From an uncultured Phascolarctobacterium sp. (GTDB lineage: Bacteria > Bacillota > Negativicutes > Acidaminococcales > Acidaminococcaceae), in contig NZ_CAKPTG010000006.1 in the NCBI RefSeq assembly GCF_934190775.1, positions 1 to 64,000 on the forward strand: 64,000 nt of DNA, in the 5' to 3' direction. A program made the position numbers and the translations under genes. The notes beneath the pieces were generated by a model, which saw nothing but the letters and a program-made list of their open reading frames with translations, was not told the origin of the DNA and did not search any database. How positions within the stretch are numbered: position 1 is the stretch's first letter; each line of letters begins with the position of its first letter. Positions 43,405 through 52,964 of the stretch are shown piece by piece.

Positions 43405-44814
43405 TTATGCGTTGAAGACTTTGCCGGGATTCAAGATAAGATTCGGATCCCAAGCCAGCTTAATTCTGCGCATCAGCTCCAGCTCACCGGCAGGTGTAAA
43501 TTCTTCCATGTAAGCCAGCTTCTTGGCACCGATACCATGCTCACCGGCTAAGCGACCGCCCTGAGCGTAAGCATAGGCATAAACCTCTTCGTGGAAGTCA
43601 TGCACGATTTTTTCCCAGGTTGCATCATCCAAATCGCATTTGCAGAGAACGATATGCAGATTACCGTCACCGATATGCGCGTTGATTTTTACCGGAATCG
43701 GGAAGGGATACTTGCTGCCGATATGCATAATTTCTTTAATGGTCGGCGCAATGCGGTCTACAGGCACAACAACATCATCGGTCAGGGAAACCTTGCTCAC
43801 AAGGCTGATGGATTCCTGGCAGTTGCGGCGCATTGCCCAGATACGGTCATCCGCTTCCAAAACTTCAACAGCGCCTGCTGCCTCGCACAGCTCGTCGAGC
43901 TGCTCCATCTTCATGTCCAGCTCATCCTCGCTGAAGGTTTCTACCGTAATGATAACATAAATACCGTCCTCATAGTGCGGTGCGCCCTTAAATTCAATAT
44001 AATCGGCGCAGGCACGCACATAGGAATTATCCATATATTCCATGCTCGTCGGGTTCAGACCGGCCTGCATAATCTTCGGCACTACATCAAGAGCCTTGAA
44101 CGGGTCGTCAAATACTGCCAGCAGGTCAAAGCGATACGGAGGCATAGGCTGCAGCTTCAGCGTTACCTTGGTGATAATACCCAAAGTGCCCTCACTGCCC
44201 ATTACCAGCTGCTCCATGCAGTAGCCTGTGCTGCATTTTTTCAGACGGCTGCCAACCTCCACGATTTCGCCGGTCGGGGTAACCATCTCCAGGCTGTAAA
44301 CCTGATTACGGGTAACGCCATAGCGTACAGCCTTGCTGCCGCCGGCGTTGGTTGCCAGATTGCCGCCGATCAGGCAGCTTTCGGCGCTGCAGGGGTCACC
44401 GGCGTAAAGATAGCCTGCTTCATTGGCCATCTTCTGAATATCAACTGTACGCACGCCTGCTTCGGCGACAACATACATCGCTTCGGTATTCATTTCAATA
44501 ATTCTATTCAAGCGCTCCATGAGCAGCACAATACCGCCACAGACAGCAATCGCGCCATCGGCAAGGCTGGTACCGCCGCTGCGGACAGTCAGCGGCACAT
44601 TGTACTTGTTGCACAGCTTCACAACTGCGGCAATCTCTTCGGCATTGGCAGGACGCACAACAGCCTCAGGCACACGAAAACGGCGCGGATCATATTCCTC
44701 GTCAGTTTTATATTGCTCCAGCTTTTCAGGCTCGGTAAAAACATTGGCGTCACCGACTACGGCGCGCACATCCGCTAAAAACGGTTCCGATACGGAATTA
44801 TACTCTTTCATCAT
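43405..44814 (-). CDS. FAD-linked oxidase, GlcD-like, copy 3 (first in operon)
   Basis: A 469-residue member with VVRPANAEEIAAVVKLCN, PLTVRSGGTSLADGA, GDPCSAESCLIGGNLATNAGG, HIGDGNLHIVLCK and LAGEHGIGAKK. Copies 2 and 3 look closer to each other than to copy 1. As the first gene it carries the operon promoter in the gap shared with the divergent alanine symporter. Whether the three enzymes act on different hydroxyacids or form a complex cannot be told. Confidence 0.85.
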   Translation of the reverse strand: MMKEYNSVSEPFLADVRAVVGDANVFTEPEKLEQYKTDEEYDPRRFRVPEAVVRPANAEEIAAVVKLCNKYNVPLTVRSGGTSLADGAIAVCGGIVLLMERLNRIIEMNTEAMYVVAEAGVRTVDIQKMANEAGYLYAGDPCSAESCLIGGNLATNAGGSKAVRYGVTRNQVYSLEMVTPTGEIVEVGSRLKKCSTGYCMEQLVMGSEGTLGIITKVTLKLQPMPPYRFDLLAVFDDPFKALDVVPKIMQAGLNPTSMEYMDNSYVRACADYIEFKGAPHYEDGIYVIITVETFSEDELDMKMEQLDELCEAAGAVEVLEADDRIWAMRRNCQESISLVSKVSLTDDVVVPVDRIAPTIKEIMHIGSKYPFPIPVKINAHIGDGNLHIVLCKCDLDDATWEKIVHDFHEEVYAYAYAQGGRLAGEHGIGAKKLAYMEEFTPAGELELMRRIKLAWDPNLILNPGKVFNA

Positions 44815-45103
44815 ATTCCCTCATTTCTAAATTACATATAGACATCTGTGCGAAAGAAAGCAGATGTTACTTATCTAACTTTATATTATAGTACAAATCG
44901 CGCTGTTTGTCTGTAAATTATGTATGAGAAATCAACATAAAAGATTTCTCTTACAGAGGAAATAGCAATACCCACATATTGTATACTTCACTGCCACCAT
45001 TGCCAAGCAATATAAAAAAGGTTAAGATATAGATAATGAAGTTGCCTTTGCTGCGCCTTAACGTAAGGGCAAAATAAATTTACAGCTATAGGAGAGGAGT
45101 CTT
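44815..45103. promoter_or_regulatory. Divergent control region, FAD oxidases / AGCS symporter
   Basis: GAGAAATC (44926-44933) and GATTTCTC (44943-44950) form a perfect 8-bp inverted repeat. TTGTATACTT at 44979-44988 matches 8/10 of the palindrome found upstream of the dicarboxylate symporter. GCCTTA...TAAGGGC (about 45054-45070) is a further small dyad in the symporter leader. No riboswitch fold was recognised. Confidence 0.5.
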
Positions 45104-46663
45104 ATGCAAGCTTTATTTGATGCAGTTAACGCAATCTGCGCCAAAATCCAGATTGTTTCCAACTGGTTCTGGGATTTTCCCTGCAATCTCGACTGGTACG
45201 GTTCTATCCCTATTTTAGGAAATTTTAGTCTGGCAATTGTTTTATTGGTCGGCACAGGTATTTACTTTACCTTCCGTCTGCACTTTGTCCAGGTACACAA
45301 TTTTATTTTCGCCGTGAAGGTGCTGATGCAGCGCAACCATACGCGCAACGGTATTTCCTCACTCACAGCCTTTTTGCTTTCCACCGCTATGCGTGTCGGC
45401 CCCGGCAATATTTTGGGCGTAACCGGCGCAATTTCCATCGGTGGCCCGGGCGCACTGTTCTGGATGTGGGTTTCCGCCTTCTTCGGCATGGCAACGTCCT
45501 TCGCCGAATCCACGCTCTCGCAGATCTTCAAGGAAAAACGCGATAACGAATATGTCGGCGGCCTGCCCTTTTACGCACGCAAATTGTTGAACGATTCCGC
45601 CGCTGCCGGCGTTGCGCTCAGCATGCTGTACATCGTTTATGCGTTGCTCTGCTTCCCAGCACAGGGCTTCAACACTATTTCCGCCGTGGGTGCCATCGCC
45701 AGCAAAATCTCCGGTGTGAACATTTCCACCAATTCTTCGCTCTACTGGATTTCCTTTGCGGTGCTTATCGTTATCACCGCTGTTATCAGCTTTGGCGGTA
45801 TCAAAAAGGTTACGAAGGTTACCGACCGCATCGTTCCCGTTATGGCAGTTATTTATGTACTCACCGTCATTGCCTTGACCGTCGGTAACATCGACCGCAT
45901 TCCGTTGTTTTTCAGCTCCGTTTTCACGCAGGCCTTTGCGCCTGACGCTGTTTTCGGCGGTGCCTTCGGTCTGGCGCTCAGCCAAGGTATTAAACGCGGC
46001 CTGATGTCCAACGAAGCAGGCCAGGGTACCATCACCATGCCGGCAGCGGCAGCAGAGGTTGCCCACCCCTGCGAGCAGGGCTGCGTGCAGGCCTTAGGCG
46101 TTTTCCTCGACACCATCGTCATCTGCACCCTGACGGGCTTTGTCGTTATCATGGGCAGCATGTGGCTCACGGCAGATGCCAATGCCTGGTTCGAGCTGGG
46201 CAAGCTAGATAAATTCTTAGCCTCCTGCGGTGCTCTGACCGGCGGCAACGACACTCTTTACAGTGTTGTTACTCTGCTTGTAAGCGTTTGCTTCGGCCTG
46301 TTTGCCTTTACCTGCCTGTTGGGCTTCATGTCCTTCACCGAAATGTGCGCCAACCGCATTTCCGGTAAGGCATCCTTTATCAACTCCATCCGCGTACTGT
46401 GCCTCATCGTTATTTCCTTTGGCGTTATCACCAACATCGCCGGTATGGACTTAGGCGCACTGTGGGATTTGAGCGACTTTGCCAATATCCTCATGGTATA
46501 CTGCAACTTACCGCTGCAATATATCGGCTTTAAATATGTACTGCGTGCCTGGAAGCATTTCGAAAAGAACGACGGTACTCCGTTCACCTCCGAAATCGCC
46601 GGCCTGCAGCTGCCTGTTTGGGATGCTTTGGCTAGGGAACACAAAAACGAATATCATCACTAA
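45104..46663 (+). CDS. Alanine/glycine:cation symporter (AGCS family)
   Basis: A 519-residue protein with about 11 transmembrane helices. The AGCS signatures are present: GGPGALFWMWVSAFFGMATSFAESTLSQIFKEK, and NEAGQGT with later PCEQGCVQALGVFLDT. It imports alanine or glycine with Na+. The segment after the fourth helix (NDSAAAGVALSML) replaces the usual variable loop. Ribosome site GGAGAGGAG. It is divergent from the hydroxyacid oxidases, suggesting shared control of amino acid or keto acid use. Confidence 0.92.
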   Translation: MQALFDAVNAICAKIQIVSNWFWDFPCNLDWYGSIPILGNFSLAIVLLVGTGIYFTFRLHFVQVHNFIFAVKVLMQRNHTRNGISSLTAFLLSTAMRVGPGNILGVTGAISIGGPGALFWMWVSAFFGMATSFAESTLSQIFKEKRDNEYVGGLPFYARKLLNDSAAAGVALSMLYIVYALLCFPAQGFNTISAVGAIASKISGVNISTNSSLYWISFAVLIVITAVISFGGIKKVTKVTDRIVPVMAVIYVLTVIALTVGNIDRIPLFFSSVFTQAFAPDAVFGGAFGLALSQGIKRGLMSNEAGQGTITMPAAAAEVAHPCEQGCVQALGVFLDTIVICTLTGFVVIMGSMWLTADANAWFELGKLDKFLASCGALTGGNDTLYSVVTLLVSVCFGLFAFTCLLGFMSFTEMCANRISGKASFINSIRVLCLIVISFGVITNIAGMDLGALWDLSDFANILMVYCNLPLQYIGFKYVLRAWKHFEKNDGTPFTSEIAGLQLPVWDALAREHKNEYHH

Positions 46664-46670
46664 AAAATTA

Positions 46671-46703
46671 AGCGTGGCCGCTACTCGCAGCCACGCTATT
46701 TTT
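46671..46703. terminator. Bidirectional terminator, AGCS symporter / ligA
   Basis: AGCGTGGC (46671-46678) and GCCACGCT (46690-46697) pair; TATTTTTA follows on the plus strand and TTAATTTTTTA on the minus. Confidence 0.85.
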
Positions 46704-46708
46704 ATGCC

Positions 46709-48748
46709 TTATTCTCCTTTAAGCAGACGCAGGAATTCTGCCTCATCAATAACTGTTACGCCTAATTGCTGTGCCTTTTCCAGCTTACTGCCGGCCTCCG
46801 CACCCGCAATGACGTAATCCGTCTTTTTGCTGACGCTGCCGCTGACCTTAGCACCCACGTCCTGCGCCATCGTCTTTGCCTCGGCGCGTCCCAGTGTAGG
46901 CATGGTGCCTGTAAAGACAAGCGTTTTGCCGAAGAAGGGATTATCCTCCTGACTGGCAGGCGGTGTAAACGTCATCGTCAGACCTGCTGCCGCCAAGCGC
47001 TCTACCAAATCGATATTCGCCGGCACATTCAGCCAGGTAACAGCACTTTCCGCAATCTTGTCACCGATATCACGAATCTGCGCCAGCTCTCCCGGCTGTG
47101 CCTGCTGCAGCTTTTCCATGCTGCCGAATTCCGTTGCCAGAATACGCGCTACCTTGGCTCCCACATGACGGATACCCAAAGCAAAAAGCAGCTTGTCCAG
47201 CTCGTTATTCTTGCTTTCAGCCAAAGCCGCCAGCAGGTTATCCGCCGACTTTTCGCCCATACGCTCCAGCTTCAGCAAATCCTCCTTGCGCAGGCTGTAC
47301 AAATCCGCAGCATCACGCACTAAGCCCGCATCAAGCAGTGCATTGATAACGGAAGGACCGCAGCCGTCGATATTCATCGCATCACGGCTGACAAAGTGAA
47401 TCAAACCCTCGCGTCCCAGCGCAGGACAATGCGGATTGGTGCAGCGGATAGCTGCCTCCTCGCCCTGACGCTCTACACGCCAGCCACATTCCGGACAAAC
47501 GCTGGGAATCTCTACCTCTTTTTCGTCACCGGTACGCTTTTCAACAACTACGCGCAGCACCTCGGGAATAATCTCACCGGCCTTGTTGATGACAACCCTG
47601 TCACCGATACGGATATCCTTAGCACGGATAAAGTCCTCATTATGCAAGGTAGCGCGGCTGATAACGCTGCCGCTTAATTTTACCGGTGTCAGCACTGCCG
47701 TCGGTGTCAGTACGCCTGTGCGTCCTACACGCCAGTCGATATCCTCCAGCGTAGTTTCCGCCTGCTCGGGCGGATATTTATAGGCCGTTGCCCAACGCGG
47801 ATCCTTGCCTGTCGCGCCCAAAATACGCTGCTGGTAAACATCATTGACCTTGATAACAGCGCCGTCGGTATCATAGGACAGACCTTGACGCAGCGCGTTG
47901 AAATCGCCGATATATTTAATCGCTTCGTCGATATTTTCGACAACCTTGTAGTTTTCACTCACCTTAAAGCCGTAGTGCGCCAGCAAAGCCAGCGATTCGC
48001 TGTGCTTAGGCTGCGCGCCCTCGCCTACCAGATAATAGGCAAAAAAGCTCAGGCTGCGGCTTGCCGTTACCTGCGGGTCCAGCTGACGCAGGCTGCCTGC
48101 CGCTGCATTACGCGGGTTGGCAAACTCGCTCTCGCCGCGCTCAGCGCGCTGCTCGTTCAAGCGCATAAATGCCTGACGCGGCATATAGACCTCACCGCGC
48201 ACATCAAGAAGCTCCGGCACTGCTTCACCCTCAGGCACCTTTAGCGTCAGCGGAATGCTGCGGATGGTGCGCACGTTGGCCGTAACATTTTCACCCACTA
48301 CACCGTCACCGCGGGTAGCAGCGCGCACCAGCTTACCGTTTTCGTAAATCAGGCTACAGGCTAGGCCGTCAATCTTCGGCTCCATAACGTATTCAACCTT
48401 GCTGCCTGCAGGCAGACCGCTGTGAACGCGTTCACCAAAGGCTCGCAGTTCCTCGGCGGAAAACACATTGCCCAGGCTCAGCAGCGGCTCTAGGTGACGC
48501 ACCTCGGTAAACTGCGAGGAAGCACGACCGCCTACGCGCTGCGTAGGCGAATCAGCCGGAATACTGTCAGGATAGCGCGCCTCCAGCTCACGCAGACGTG
48601 CCATCAGGCTGTCATATTCAGCGTCCGTCAGCTCCGGCGCGTCTAATACATAATATAAATATTCGTTATGACGGATTTCCTGGCGTAGCTTGTCGGCCTC
48701 AGCCAAATCCGCTGCGCGCTCATCAGCAAATAAATCCATTTCTGCCAT
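46709..48748 (-). CDS. ligA: NAD-dependent DNA ligase
   Basis: ATG 48748 (MAEMDLFADE) lies 8 nt after GGAGG; a longer frame from 48763 would start with TTG inside the ribosome site. The 679-residue enzyme has the Ia domain (NEYLYYVLDAPELTDAEYD), the adenylation lysine in MEPKIDGLA, and RGDGVVGENVT. An OB fold, a four-Cys zinc finger (CPECG, CTNPHC), HhH repeats and a C-terminal BRCT domain (FTGTMPTLGR) follow. It seals nicks in replication. It lies 36 nt after pcrA, an arrangement common in Firmicutes. Confidence 0.96.
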   Translation of the reverse strand: MAEMDLFADERAADLAEADKLRQEIRHNEYLYYVLDAPELTDAEYDSLMARLRELEARYPDSIPADSPTQRVGGRASSQFTEVRHLEPLLSLGNVFSAEELRAFGERVHSGLPAGSKVEYVMEPKIDGLACSLIYENGKLVRAATRGDGVVGENVTANVRTIRSIPLTLKVPEGEAVPELLDVRGEVYMPRQAFMRLNEQRAERGESEFANPRNAAAGSLRQLDPQVTASRSLSFFAYYLVGEGAQPKHSESLALLAHYGFKVSENYKVVENIDEAIKYIGDFNALRQGLSYDTDGAVIKVNDVYQQRILGATGKDPRWATAYKYPPEQAETTLEDIDWRVGRTGVLTPTAVLTPVKLSGSVISRATLHNEDFIRAKDIRIGDRVVINKAGEIIPEVLRVVVEKRTGDEKEVEIPSVCPECGWRVERQGEEAAIRCTNPHCPALGREGLIHFVSRDAMNIDGCGPSVINALLDAGLVRDAADLYSLRKEDLLKLERMGEKSADNLLAALAESKNNELDKLLFALGIRHVGAKVARILATEFGSMEKLQQAQPGELAQIRDIGDKIAESAVTWLNVPANIDLVERLAAAGLTMTFTPPASQEDNPFFGKTLVFTGTMPTLGRAEAKTMAQDVGAKVSGSVSKKTDYVIAGAEAGSKLEKAQQLGVTVIDEAEFLRLLKGE

Positions 48749-48784
48749 TGCTTTATCCTCCAAAATTTTTATAAGAAAAACAGC

Positions 48785-51010
48785 TTACAGCTTTTCCAGC
48801 TTGGCATACTTCGTCAGCAGGCTGCGGATACCGCCGCCGGCAAATGCAACCGTAACCTCCTGGCCATCATCGGCATCTTTGGCGGTAACTATCGTGCCTG
48901 CGCCCCACTTTTTATGCATAACCTTATCGCCGACATGGAAGCTGCAGCCTACCGCCGCACTGCTTTCCTTCGGGAAGAAGCTGGCCTTGCTCAGGTCAAA
49001 CCCGCTGGCAGCCTCCCTGGCAGTCGTCTTATGCACCTGCTGCGTCATCGCCTGACGCTGTGGCGCCTGGCGTTTAATCACGTGCACCAGATTACGCGGC
49101 ACCTCCTGCAGGAAGCGAGATGGTGTATAGTACTGCGTGCGACCGTAGATAGTGCGTGTTCTGGCATTGCTCAAAAACAAATGCTTTTCTGCACGTGTAA
49201 TGCCTACATAGCACAGGCGGCGCTCCTCTTCAATTTCGTTATCGTTCATCAGCGTACGGGAATGCGGGAAGATGCCCTCCTCCATACCTACCAGAAAGAC
49301 ATCAGGGAATTCCAGGCCCTTGGCAGAATGCAGCGTCATCAGCGTTACCGCATCCTCACCCAGCTCTGCATCATCAATATCAGCAACCAGCGCTACGTCC
49401 GCCAGGAAGTTTTCCAGCGTCGGCTCCTCACCATTGCGCTCGCATTTGGCAGCAAAGTCCTCGGTTACGCTCAGCATTTCCTGCAGGTTCTCCACACGGC
49501 TTTCGTCCTGCGGGTCCTTGCTGCTTTGCAGCTCTTCCAGATAACCGGTCTTCAGCAGCACATCGTCTAACAGCTGCTTTACCGGCACATCGGCAGCCTC
49601 ACCCATCAGCTCAAAGAGCAGACCGCTCAGCTCGTCCAGCTTAGCGGCAAAACGGCTGGCAAGTCCCGGAACATCCGCTGCATTGGTCACAACCTCGAAC
49701 AGGGACTGTCCACTGGCATTGGCATATTCCTGCAAGCGCGCCAGCGTCGCATCGCCGATACCGCGGCGCGGTACGTTGATAATACGCAGCAGGCTCAGGC
49801 TGTCATGCGGGTTATAAAGCAGACGCAGATAAGCCAGCGCGTCCTTGATTTCCTTGCGCTCATAGAACTTTGTACCGCCGACCATCGTATAGGCGATACC
49901 GCTCTTAATCAGCATTTCCTCGAATACACGCGACTGCGCGTTAGTGCGGTACAGCACTGCCATATCGCCCAGCTTAGCGCCTTCATTCAGCTGCAGCTTC
50001 TGCATATTTTCAATCACATAGCGTGCTTCATCTCTTTCATCGTTCGCCTGATAGTAAACAATTTCCGAACCGTTGCCGTTGGCTGTCCACAAATTTTTCG
50101 GCTTGCGACCGCTGTTGTTCTCGATAACAGCATTAGCTGCGTCCAAAATAACCTGCGTGCTGCGGTAGTTCTGCTCCAGCTTCACCAGCTTGGCATCGGG
50201 GTAATCTTTTTCAAAATCAAGGATATTCTGGATATCGGCACCGCGCCAGCCGTAAATGCTCTGGTCGGCATCGCCTACTACGCAGATATTTCTGTGGCCT
50301 GCAGCCAGCAGCTTTGTCAGCAGATATTGTGCATGGTTGGTATCCTGATATTCGTCAACCATCAGATAATCAAACTTCTGCTGGTATTTTTCTCTTACCG
50401 CCGGATTTTCCTGCAGCAGACGCAGCGCCAGCAGCAGCAAATCGTCAAAGTCTACGGCATTGTTGGCCTGCAGCTTCTTCTGATAAGCATCATAAATTTT
50501 TGCCACCTGCTGCTCATAATAGCCGGTAGCCTCGCGAGCATAGGCATCAGGCAGCAGCAAAGCGTTTTTGGCGTTACTGATATTGCTGATAATCGCCGGC
50601 AGCGGGAAACGCTTTTCATCAAGGTTCATTTCCTTCAGCACCTGCTTAATCAGGTTTTTGCTGTCGCTCGTATCATAAATAGCAAAATTATTGGCATAGC
50701 CGTTGAGATTTTCCAGCTCGTAGCGCAAAAGGCGCGCACAGAAGGCATGGAAGGTGAACAGCCACACATCTCTGGCAGCAGCTCCTGCCATACGGTCTAC
50801 ACGCTCGCGCATTTCCGCGGCGGCTTTATTAGTAAAGGTAATCGCCAAAATGCGATAGGGACGCACACCCTGCTGCAGCAGGTGCGCAATGCGGCAGGTA
50901 AGCACCTTGGTCTTGCCGCTGCCTGCGCCTGCCAGAATCAGCATCGGTCCGTTGATAGTCTGTACTGCATCAAGCTGCTGTTTATTCAGTCCTTGCATTG
51001 TATCGGTCAT
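48785..51010 (-). CDS. pcrA: ATP-dependent DNA helicase PcrA/UvrD
   Basis: A 741-residue superfamily 1A helicase: Walker A LAGAGSGKTKVLT at about 26-38, motif Ia ITFTNKAAAEMRER, DEYQDTN, GDADQSIYGWRGAD, EQNYRST, motif V TLMTLHSAKGLEFPDVFLVG and VI GITRAEKHLFL. A C-terminal Tudor-like tail (DKVMHKKWGAGTIV) binds RNA polymerase in PcrA. It acts in repair and transcription-conflict resolution. Confidence 0.96.
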   Translation of the reverse strand: MTDTMQGLNKQQLDAVQTINGPMLILAGAGSGKTKVLTCRIAHLLQQGVRPYRILAITFTNKAAAEMRERVDRMAGAAARDVWLFTFHAFCARLLRYELENLNGYANNFAIYDTSDSKNLIKQVLKEMNLDEKRFPLPAIISNISNAKNALLLPDAYAREATGYYEQQVAKIYDAYQKKLQANNAVDFDDLLLLALRLLQENPAVREKYQQKFDYLMVDEYQDTNHAQYLLTKLLAAGHRNICVVGDADQSIYGWRGADIQNILDFEKDYPDAKLVKLEQNYRSTQVILDAANAVIENNSGRKPKNLWTANGNGSEIVYYQANDERDEARYVIENMQKLQLNEGAKLGDMAVLYRTNAQSRVFEEMLIKSGIAYTMVGGTKFYERKEIKDALAYLRLLYNPHDSLSLLRIINVPRRGIGDATLARLQEYANASGQSLFEVVTNAADVPGLASRFAAKLDELSGLLFELMGEAADVPVKQLLDDVLLKTGYLEELQSSKDPQDESRVENLQEMLSVTEDFAAKCERNGEEPTLENFLADVALVADIDDAELGEDAVTLMTLHSAKGLEFPDVFLVGMEEGIFPHSRTLMNDNEIEEERRLCYVGITRAEKHLFLSNARTRTIYGRTQYYTPSRFLQEVPRNLVHVIKRQAPQRQAMTQQVHKTTAREAASGFDLSKASFFPKESSAAVGCSFHVGDKVMHKKWGAGTIVTAKDADDGQEVTVAFAGGGIRSLLTKYAKLEKL

Positions 51011-51121
51011 TAGTCGTTAGCCTCCATCATATTTCACAGATGCACCAGCATCCTCTGCTTGGGTAAAAATATTTTTGACTTAAATATTATATCACAAAAC
51101 GCAACGCTTAGCAGAAGAAAA

Positions 51122-51164
51122 GCAGCCGCTTTTTGCCTAGAGAGATGCTAGGAAAAGCGGCTGC
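51122..51164. repeat. Long hairpin in the pcrA / ttcA divergent gap
   Basis: GCAGCCGCTTTT (51122-51133) pairs with AAAAGCGGCTGC (51153-51164), with an inner CCTAG/CTAGG stem. It is followed by T-rich sequence only on the minus strand, where no gene would need ending, so it may block antisense read-through or act in the ttcA leader. Confidence 0.6.
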
Positions 51165-51209
51165 ATTGTGTTAAAATAAGGCTATGTAATGCAAAAGGAG
51201 ATTTTTCAG

Positions 51210-52013
51210 ATGAGCAAAAAAAGCACCTTCGTTCCCGCCAAGGATTTAAGCAAGCTGTGGCGGGCTATTATAGAATTTGATATGCTGCAGCCAGGCGACC
51301 GTATTCTCATCGGCCTCAGCGGCGGCAAGGACAGCATGCTTCTGACAGCTATGCTGGCGGAAATCAAAAAATATTCGCCGATTCCCTTCGACCTTGCCTG
51401 CTATACCGTCAACGGCATGTTTGCACCCAACTTTCCCAAGACAGAGCTGGCAGCCTTCTGCGCGCAGTTTGGCCTTGAGCACTACAGCGACGATATTGAC
51501 GTAATGGCGGCACATGAAAAAAAGGGCGGCAGCCCCTGCTTCACCTGCGCCTACTTTCGCCGCGCCGCTACCAACCGCCGCGCGCAGGAGCTTGGCTTCA
51601 ACAAGGTGGCCTTGGCACACCACAATGACGATGCCGTTGAAACCTTCTTCATGAATCTGGTGACCAGCGGTCAGCTGCGCACCTTCTTGCCGGTAACGCC
51701 GCTGTCGCGCTCCGGCATCACGGTACTGCGCCCGCTGCTTTACTACCGCGAGCAGGAAATCCGTGAGCTGGTGGCAAAGCTGGGACTGAAGCCCATTAAA
51801 AACCCCTGTCCCTATGACGGTCACACCATGCGTCAGGACATCAAGGAGCATATCGCAGCGCTCGATGCTCAGTATCCGGAAATCTATGAGCATCTGGCAG
51901 CAGCTATGCGTGACAGCGACAGACAGGAGCTGTGGCCGCCCAAGCCCGGCAAGGAGCTGCTGCAAAAATTCCACACCTTCTGGGGACGCGGCAAAAGGAA
52001 GGCTGAGCAATGA
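51210..52013 (+). CDS. TtcA-family PP-loop tRNA thiolase-like protein
   Basis: ATG 51210 lies 9 nt after AAGGAG. The 267-residue protein has the PP-loop LIGLSGGKDSMLL, a CXXC pair in SPCFTCAYFRR, LAHHNDDAVETFFMN and a further Cys in KNPCPYDG. These fit the TtcA/TtuA group, which binds a [4Fe-4S] cluster and thiolates tRNA, for example s2C32. Family members outside Proteobacteria have not all been tested, so the exact product is uncertain. The stop overlaps the start of the exporter gene. Confidence 0.8.
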   Translation: MSKKSTFVPAKDLSKLWRAIIEFDMLQPGDRILIGLSGGKDSMLLTAMLAEIKKYSPIPFDLACYTVNGMFAPNFPKTELAAFCAQFGLEHYSDDIDVMAAHEKKGGSPCFTCAYFRRAATNRRAQELGFNKVALAHHNDDAVETFFMNLVTSGQLRTFLPVTPLSRSGITVLRPLLYYREQEIRELVAKLGLKPIKNPCPYDGHTMRQDIKEHIAALDAQYPEIYEHLAAAMRDSDRQELWPPKPGKELLQKFHTFWGRGKRKAEQ

Positions 52014-52879
52014 AAACAAAGGCCTATCTTTATATCACCACTGCTGCCGTCTGCTGGGGGTTAATCGGGCTCTTCGTCAGGACGCTGGCAGCACAAGGCT
52101 TCAACTCCATGCAGATTGTTGCCCTGCGTTCGCTGGCAGCGGCAATCTGCGTCACGCTGCCGCTGCTGCGTTCAGGGCGTGCCGCCCTGCGCATCAGATT
52201 GCGTGACCTCTGGCTCTTCGTCGGCACCGGCATCTGCAGCCTGGTATTCTTCAACTACTGCTACTTCAACGCTATGCAGCAGACAAGTCTGGCGGTGGCA
52301 GCGCTACTGCTTTACACTGCGCCTGTCTTTGTTATGCTAATGTCACTGCTATGCTTCGGTGAAGCCTTCACGCGTACTAAGGCACTCGCTCTGTTGCTCA
52401 CCTTCAGCGGCTGCGCCTGCGTCACCGGTGTTTTCGGCAGCAGTCTGACGCTTACGCTCAGCGGCCTGCTCTACGGACTTGGCAGCGGCTTCGGCTATGC
52501 GCTGTACAGCATTTTCGGCAAGTACGCCGTGCGCAGGTATTCGTCATTTACCATAACCGCCTACACCTTTTATCTGGCACTCGCAGCCTCATGGCCGCTC
52601 GCAGATTTTGATTATCAGCGTCTTGCAGCCATTGACCTGCCGTCCATCGTCAGCGTTTTAGGACTGGGCCTGCTCTGCGCCGTGCTTCCTTATCTGCTCT
52701 ACACCAAGGGACTGGAGCAGATTGAAGCAGGACAGGCTTCCATCCTGGCGACGATTGAGCCCTTTGTGGCTGCCGCCGTCGGTGTCATCTTCTTTGCGGA
52801 AGCACTGACGATGGTGAAAATCATCGGCATGGGACTGATATTTGCAGCGATTGCCGTGTTGAATATCAGGAGAGCATAG
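52010..52879 (+). CDS. EamA/DMT family transporter
   Basis: A 289-residue protein with ten predicted helices in two EamA repeats; the first begins YITTAAVCWGLIGLFVR and the second ends in GLIFAAIAVLNIRRA. QIEAGQASILATIEPFVAA is typical of the RhaT/EamA branch. It probably exports an amino acid or other metabolite. It is translationally coupled to the ttcA-like gene by a 4-nt overlap, though no functional link is obvious. Confidence 0.85.
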   Translation: MKTKAYLYITTAAVCWGLIGLFVRTLAAQGFNSMQIVALRSLAAAICVTLPLLRSGRAALRIRLRDLWLFVGTGICSLVFFNYCYFNAMQQTSLAVAALLLYTAPVFVMLMSLLCFGEAFTRTKALALLLTFSGCACVTGVFGSSLTLTLSGLLYGLGSGFGYALYSIFGKYAVRRYSSFTITAYTFYLALAASWPLADFDYQRLAAIDLPSIVSVLGLGLLCAVLPYLLYTKGLEQIEAGQASILATIEPFVAAAVGVIFFAEALTMVKIIGMGLIFAAIAVLNIRRA

Positions 52880-52908
52880 AAAAACAATAACAATATAAAA
52901 AATAAAAA

Positions 52909-52950
52909 GCAATTTGCCTCTGCCAAATCGCAGTTACAAATTGCTTTTTG
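52909..52950. terminator. Bidirectional terminator, DMT exporter / AAA protein
   Basis: AAAGCAATTTG and CAAATTGCTTT form an 11-bp stem with a 20-nt loop; A- and T-runs flank it. Confidence 0.8.
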
Positions 52951-52964
52951 TTTTATACAGCCAA

